Assembly (NCBI GenBank): GCA_003485715.1
Contig: DNIF01000151.1
Coordinates: 36,481 to 43,038 of the forward strand
Direction of reading: 5' to 3'
DNA length: 6,558 bases
Origin: Gammaproteobacteria bacterium
GTDB taxonomy: Bacteria; Pseudomonadota; Gammaproteobacteria; UBA7966
Position numbers and translations under genes: made by a program. The stretch's first letter is position 1. Each line of letters begins with the position of its first letter. The notes beneath the pieces were generated by a model. The model saw only the letters and a program-made list of their open reading frames with translations. It searched no databases and was not told where the DNA came from. Shown here one piece after another: positions 3,626 to 6,558 of this stretch.

Positions 3626-4423
3626 ATGATCGCCATCCGCGCCAGCTCTCTCTCAGAGCTCTTCGACTGCCCCGCCCGCTGGGAGGCCCGACACATCCTC
3701 GGCATGAGGATGCCGCGCTCCGGCGCCGCGCAGCTCGGCACCGCGCTGCACGCAAGCTCGGCGGTGTTTGACCAGTCACGCCTGCCGGGCGGCAGCCCGG
3801 CGACCGTGGACGAAGCGGCCGGCGCACTCGTCGACGCCATCTACCGGCCGGAGGACGACGTCGACTGGAGCGACAGCGACGCGACGCAGCGCGAGGCCGA
3901 GCAGATTGGACGCGCCCTCCACGCCCGCTACTGCACCACGGTAGCCCCCCGGCAGGAGTACGTCGGGGTCGAGGTGCGCTGCGAGCGCATCGACCTGCCC
4001 GACCTCGGCATTGCCCTCACCGGCACCACCGACCGGGTGCGGCGCACGCCGGCCGGACTCGGTATCGCCGACCTCAAGACCGGCAAGACCGCCGTCGGCA
4101 CCGACGGGCAAGCCGTGACGCGTGGTCACGGGATCCAGCTCGGCGTGTACGAGCTGCTCGCCCAGCACGCGCTCGGGCTGGACATCACGGCCCCGGCGCT
4201 GGTGATCGGCCTGCAGACGGGCAAGACCGCCGCCGCCCAGCGGGTCGGCACCGGCGAGGTGCCCGGGGCGCGGTCTGCCCTGGTCGGCGCGGAAGGCGCG
4301 CCGGGGCTGCTCGAGCATGCAGCGGCCTTGCTCAAGGCCGGCGCCTTCTACGGCAACCCGCGCAGCAACCTGTGCAGTGCCAAGTACTGCCCGGCCTACG
4401 CCGGGTGCCGTTTCCGTTCGTAA
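3626..4423 (+). CDS. RecB/Cas4-like PD-(D/E)XK exonuclease
   Basis: This 265-residue protein belongs to the PDDEXK_1 (PF12705) RecB/AddB-type nuclease group. It would resect double-stranded DNA ends to make single strands for the RecT protein encoded next. Visible motifs in order are H42 in AQLGTALH, E116 in GVEVRCE, D136 in TGTTDRV, D149-x-K151 in IADLKTGK, and Q171-x3-Y175 in GIQLGVYELL, the full catalytic set. C15 (LFDCPARWE) together with C250, C255 and C261 (LCSAKYCPAYAGC) matches the one-plus-three cysteine layout of Cas4/AddB Fe-S nucleases. The ATG at 3626 follows AAGGAGA at normal spacing. A longer upstream frame is only an overlap with other genes. It sits 17 bases after the HNH gene and 21 bases before RecT. 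Confidence 0.9.
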   Translation: MIAIRASSLSELFDCPARWEARHILGMRMPRSGAAQLGTALHASSAVFDQSRLPGGSPATVDEAAGALVDAIYRPEDDVDWSDSDATQREAEQIGRALHARYCTTVAPRQEYVGVEVRCERIDLPDLGIALTGTTDRVRRTPAGLGIADLKTGKTAVGTDGQAVTRGHGIQLGVYELLAQHALGLDITAPALVIGLQTGKTAAAQRVGTGEVPGARSALVGAEGAPGLLEHAAALLKAGAFYGNPRSNLCSAKYCPAYAGCRFRS

Positions 4424-4444
4424 CCACCACAGAGAGGAGTCGCC

Positions 4445-5782
4445 ATGACAACCACCGACATCGCCAGCCTGCGCGCTGGCCAGCCCACCAAGCCGCTGGC
4501 AGAGATGAGCCCGAAGGAGCAGGTCGGCTACCTGCTGCAGCAGAAGAAAGCCGAGATCGCCAAGATGATCCCGCGCACGCTCAGCGTGGAGCGGCTGCTG
4601 AAGGTCGCGCAGATTGCAGTGACCAGCGCGCCCGCGCTCCTGAAGTGCGACGTGCCGTCGCTCATCGGCGCCATCGGCCAGTGCGCGATGCTGGGCCTCG
4701 AGCCCAACACCGTGCTCGGGCACGCCTACCTGGTGCCGTTCAACACCAAGCGCCGGACGCCTGACGGCGGCGAGCGCTGGGTCAACAGCGTGCAGGTCAT
4801 CGTGGGCTACCGGGGGCTCATCGACCTCGCTCGCCGCAGCGGCCAGATTGTTAGCATCGCTGCGCACGAGGTCTGCGAGCGCGACCGGTTCGTGCTCGCC
4901 TACGGCCTCGACGAGCAGCTCATCCACGAGCCTGCGCTCGACGAGCGCGGCGAGATCATCGGCTTCTATGCGATCGCCAGACTCAAGGATGGCGGGCACG
5001 CGCTCGAGTTCATGAGCCGCCGCGATGTCGAGCGCACCCGTGACGCATCGCAGGGCTGGCAGCAGGCCGTCAAGTACGGCAAGGGGCAGTCCCACCCGTG
5101 GGGCGCGCACTTCGTCGAGATGGGGCGCAAGACGGTGATCCGGCGCCTCGCCAAGTACCTGCCGCTGAGCATCGAGCTCGCGGCCGCCGTGCACCTCGAC
5201 AACCAAGCGGCCACGGACAGGGACCAGCGCCTCGACGCCATCGACGGCGAGCTGCTGCTCGCGGCCCCGGCCGAGGAGGCCCCGGCCGAGGAGGCGCCGG
5301 CGGCAGAGGAGCCTCCGGCAGAGGAGGCGCCTCGCCGGCGCGGTCGCCCCCCCGGCAGCAAGAACCGCCAGGCCACCACGCCGCCACCCACCCCGAATGA
5401 CGAGGAGGAGGAGGGCGGCGACGAGACGCCACCCCCACGCGAGCCTGCCCTCACCTACGCCGAGGCGCGGCACGCAATAGAGGCTGCGAGCGGCGAGGAG
5501 GAGCTCGCGATGGCCGCCGCCCTGATTGATCGCGTCGAGCCGTGGCACCTGCGGGGCGAGCTGCTGGCAGCAGTCCAGACCATGAAGGCCCGCCTGGTCG
5601 CCGACCAGGATCCACCCGCCATCAATCTGGTCGGCGGCGGCGAGATCACCTGGCTGCGCCAGCGCGCAGAAGCCCTTGACCTCGACCTCGAGGCGGTCGC
5701 TGCAAAGCACAAGGTGGACATCGGCGCCCTGACGAAATCCGGATTCCAAACCCTGAAGGCAGCGCTCGGAAACGCGTTCTGA
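4445..5782 (+). CDS. recT: RecT-family single-strand annealing protein with extended C-terminus
   Basis: This 445-residue protein carries a complete RecT (PF03837) core in residues 20-255. Landmarks are AMLGLEPNTVLGHAYLVPF (81-99), VQVIVGYRGLIDLARRSG (116-133) and WGAHFVEMGRKTVIRRLAKY (219-238). RecT anneals complementary single strands during phage recombination, working with the exonuclease encoded just upstream. RecT proteins are usually about 270-300 residues, so this one is unusually long. Residues 274-296 are Ala-Pro-Glu-Glu repeats and 297-308 (RRRGRPPGSKNR) form an AT-hook-like motif. Residues 309-335 are acidic and Pro-rich, and 336-445 contain two helical segments ending in DIGALTKSGFQTLKAALGNA. 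The extension may bind DNA or partner proteins. AGAGGAG precedes the ATG at suitable distance. Confidence 0.94.
   Translation: MTTTDIASLRAGQPTKPLAEMSPKEQVGYLLQQKKAEIAKMIPRTLSVERLLKVAQIAVTSAPALLKCDVPSLIGAIGQCAMLGLEPNTVLGHAYLVPFNTKRRTPDGGERWVNSVQVIVGYRGLIDLARRSGQIVSIAAHEVCERDRFVLAYGLDEQLIHEPALDERGEIIGFYAIARLKDGGHALEFMSRRDVERTRDASQGWQQAVKYGKGQSHPWGAHFVEMGRKTVIRRLAKYLPLSIELAAAVHLDNQAATDRDQRLDAIDGELLLAAPAEEAPAEEAPAAEEPPAEEAPRRRGRPPGSKNRQATTPPPTPNDEEEEGGDETPPPREPALTYAEARHAIEAASGEEELAMAAALIDRVEPWHLRGELLAAVQTMKARLVADQDPPAINLVGGGEITWLRQRAEALDLDLEAVAAKHKVDIGALTKSGFQTLKAALGNAF
5264..5332 (+). repeat. Imperfect 15-bp repeats encoding Ala-Pro-Ala-Glu-Glu in RecT
   Basis: Two near-identical copies of a 15-base unit (5264-5278, 5279-5293) are followed by degenerate copies. 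They encode the Glu/Pro-rich linker of RecT. All units keep the reading frame, so copy number can vary without frameshift. Confidence 0.75.
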
Positions 5783-5804
5783 CCCCACCCAAAAGGAGAC
5801 CATC

Positions 5805-6509
5805 ATGACCACAGAACTGACCGCATTCGTCTCGTCCGCGTCGACCCAGGTTGAGCCCATGTCGCAGCGGGCCACCGCTGCCCTGGAACAGATTGCCGCT
5901 ATGCAAATCGACTCGGACCTCATGTATGAGGTCGGCGGCGAAGAGTTGCGCGCGGTCAAGGCGCGCATGTCCGACTTGGACGCGCAGCGCAAGTCCATCA
6001 CCCGCCCGCTGGACGATGCGAAGAAGGCCGTGATGGACATGTTTCGCCGGCCATTGGCAATGCTCGAGCAGGCCGAGCAGTCCCTGAAGGGCAAGCTGCT
6101 TGCGTGGTCTGCCGAGCAGGAGCGGCGCCGCCGCGAGGAGCAGGCAGAGCGCGAGCGGGTTGCTCGCCTTGAGCGCGAGCGGCTGGCGCTTGAAGCCAAG
6201 CGGCTCGCCGCTGCCGGCCGAGCGGCCGCCGCCGAGGAGGTGGCGCAACAGGCACAGCAGGTCGTCGCGGCCACGGTGCCAGAGGCCGAGGCACCACGGG
6301 CGGCCGGCATCGCCACGGTGGAACGCTGGACGTTCGAGGTCACCGACATGGCCGCACTGGTGGCGTACGTCGCGGCGCATCCCGGTTACCTCTACCTGCT
6401 CGAGGCCAACCAGGCCGAGCTGCGCAAGCTGGTGCAGACCCGGAAGGGTGGCATGGCGCTGCCTGGCGTGCGGGCCTACACCACGCAGCACATCGCAGCG
6501 AGGTCGTGA
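5805..6509 (+). CDS. Coiled-coil phage protein of the RecT module
   Basis: This 234-residue protein resembles a widespread but unnamed phage protein found next to recT genes. Residues 46-105 include KARMSDLDAQRKSITRPLDD and a following KKAVMDMFRRPLAMLEQAE, a helical bundle. Residues 100-155 are a strongly charged Glu/Arg/Ala coiled coil. A compact C-terminal domain (168-234) starts GIATVERWTFEVTDMAALVA and ends ALPGVRAYTTQHIAARS. No catalytic motif is visible. The coiled coil recalls Gam-like host-nuclease inhibitors, but I cannot assign it to that family. AAAAGGAGACCATC precedes the ATG, 22 bases after the recT stop, so it is part of the same transcript. The role in recombination is inferred from position only. 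Confidence 0.82.
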   Translation: MTTELTAFVSSASTQVEPMSQRATAALEQIAAMQIDSDLMYEVGGEELRAVKARMSDLDAQRKSITRPLDDAKKAVMDMFRRPLAMLEQAEQSLKGKLLAWSAEQERRRREEQAERERVARLERERLALEAKRLAAAGRAAAAEEVAQQAQQVVAATVPEAEAPRAAGIATVERWTFEVTDMAALVAYVAAHPGYLYLLEANQAELRKLVQTRKGGMALPGVRAYTTQHIAARS

Positions 6510-6511
6510 CA

Positions 6512-6542
6512 ATGGCCTACATCGCAGAGATTGAGACGACGG
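6512..6542 (+). CDS. Start of another phage gene, truncated (partial)
   Basis: ATG at 6512 opens MAYIAEIETT and runs to the adapter at 6543. GAGG at 6500-6503 lies eight bases upstream and gives a reasonable ribosome-binding site. A GTG at 6506, in the same frame and overlapping the previous stop, is an alternative. Only ten codons are genuine, so nothing can be said of function. Codons after 6542 come from adapter sequence and should not be translated. Confidence 0.5.
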
Positions 6543-6558
6543 AGATCGGAAGAGCGTC
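6543..6558. other. Illumina TruSeq adapter remnant (artefact)
   Basis: The last 16 bases, AGATCGGAAGAGCGTC, are identical to the start of the standard Illumina TruSeq adapter on the read-2 side. This is untrimmed library sequence, not phage DNA. The first A could be native. Confidence 0.93.

Noticed and set aside
5264..5332. CRISPR-like spacing of short repeats
   Set aside because: The units are contiguous, in frame and encode a low-complexity linker. There are no spacers.
3776..6349. Minus-strand open frame of 857 codons
   Set aside because: It lies antisense to the exonuclease, RecT and coiled-coil genes, all recognisable families. Its product is Arg/Ala/Ser-rich with no recognisable domain, as expected from the reverse of GC-rich coding DNA.

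Overview
This GC-rich window reads as the early region of a tailed, lambda-like phage or prophage of a high-GC bacterium. A proteobacterial host is my best guess, from gene content and codon usage. It holds two divergent, tightly packed operons that meet at a short regulatory gap at about 2186-2295. There are no tRNA, rRNA, CRISPR or insertion-sequence features, and no structural genes.

Leftward (minus-strand) operon, 2185 down to 1. It starts with a small Cro/YdaS-like helix-turn-helix regulator. A DUF1064 PD-(D/E)XK nuclease-like protein, a DUF1937 nucleoside-deoxyribosyltransferase-like protein, a small Cys/His protein and a 72-residue unknown follow. After a 105-base gap with a good sigma70-type promoter come an excisionase/MerR-type HTH protein and a phage replication-initiator-like gene. 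The last gene runs off the left edge, so it is easily missed. Its 3' part carries an 11-bp tandem repeat and phased GCAT motifs beside an AT-richer stretch, a possible origin inside the replication gene, as in lambda O.

Rightward (plus-strand) operon, 2296 to the right edge. It begins with a 130-residue protein that may be related to the Csx20 group of CRISPR-associated proteins (tentative). Next come a tiny basic single-pass membrane protein, an Ala-rich protein with a C-terminal Cys motif, and an exported HNH-nuclease-like protein. The recombination module follows: a RecB/Cas4-like exonuclease with four candidate Fe-S cysteines and a RecT annealing protein with an unusual AT-hook-bearing C-terminal extension. 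A coiled-coil phage protein and the first codons of another gene close the window.

The layout matches a lambda immunity region with replication genes on one arm and recombination genes on the other. No separate CI-type repressor lies between the arms. Many neighbouring genes overlap by GTGA, ATGA or TGATG, implying translational coupling.

Both ends look like assembly ends rather than biological boundaries. The left end stops inside a hexanucleotide repeat, and the last 16 bases match the Illumina TruSeq adapter.
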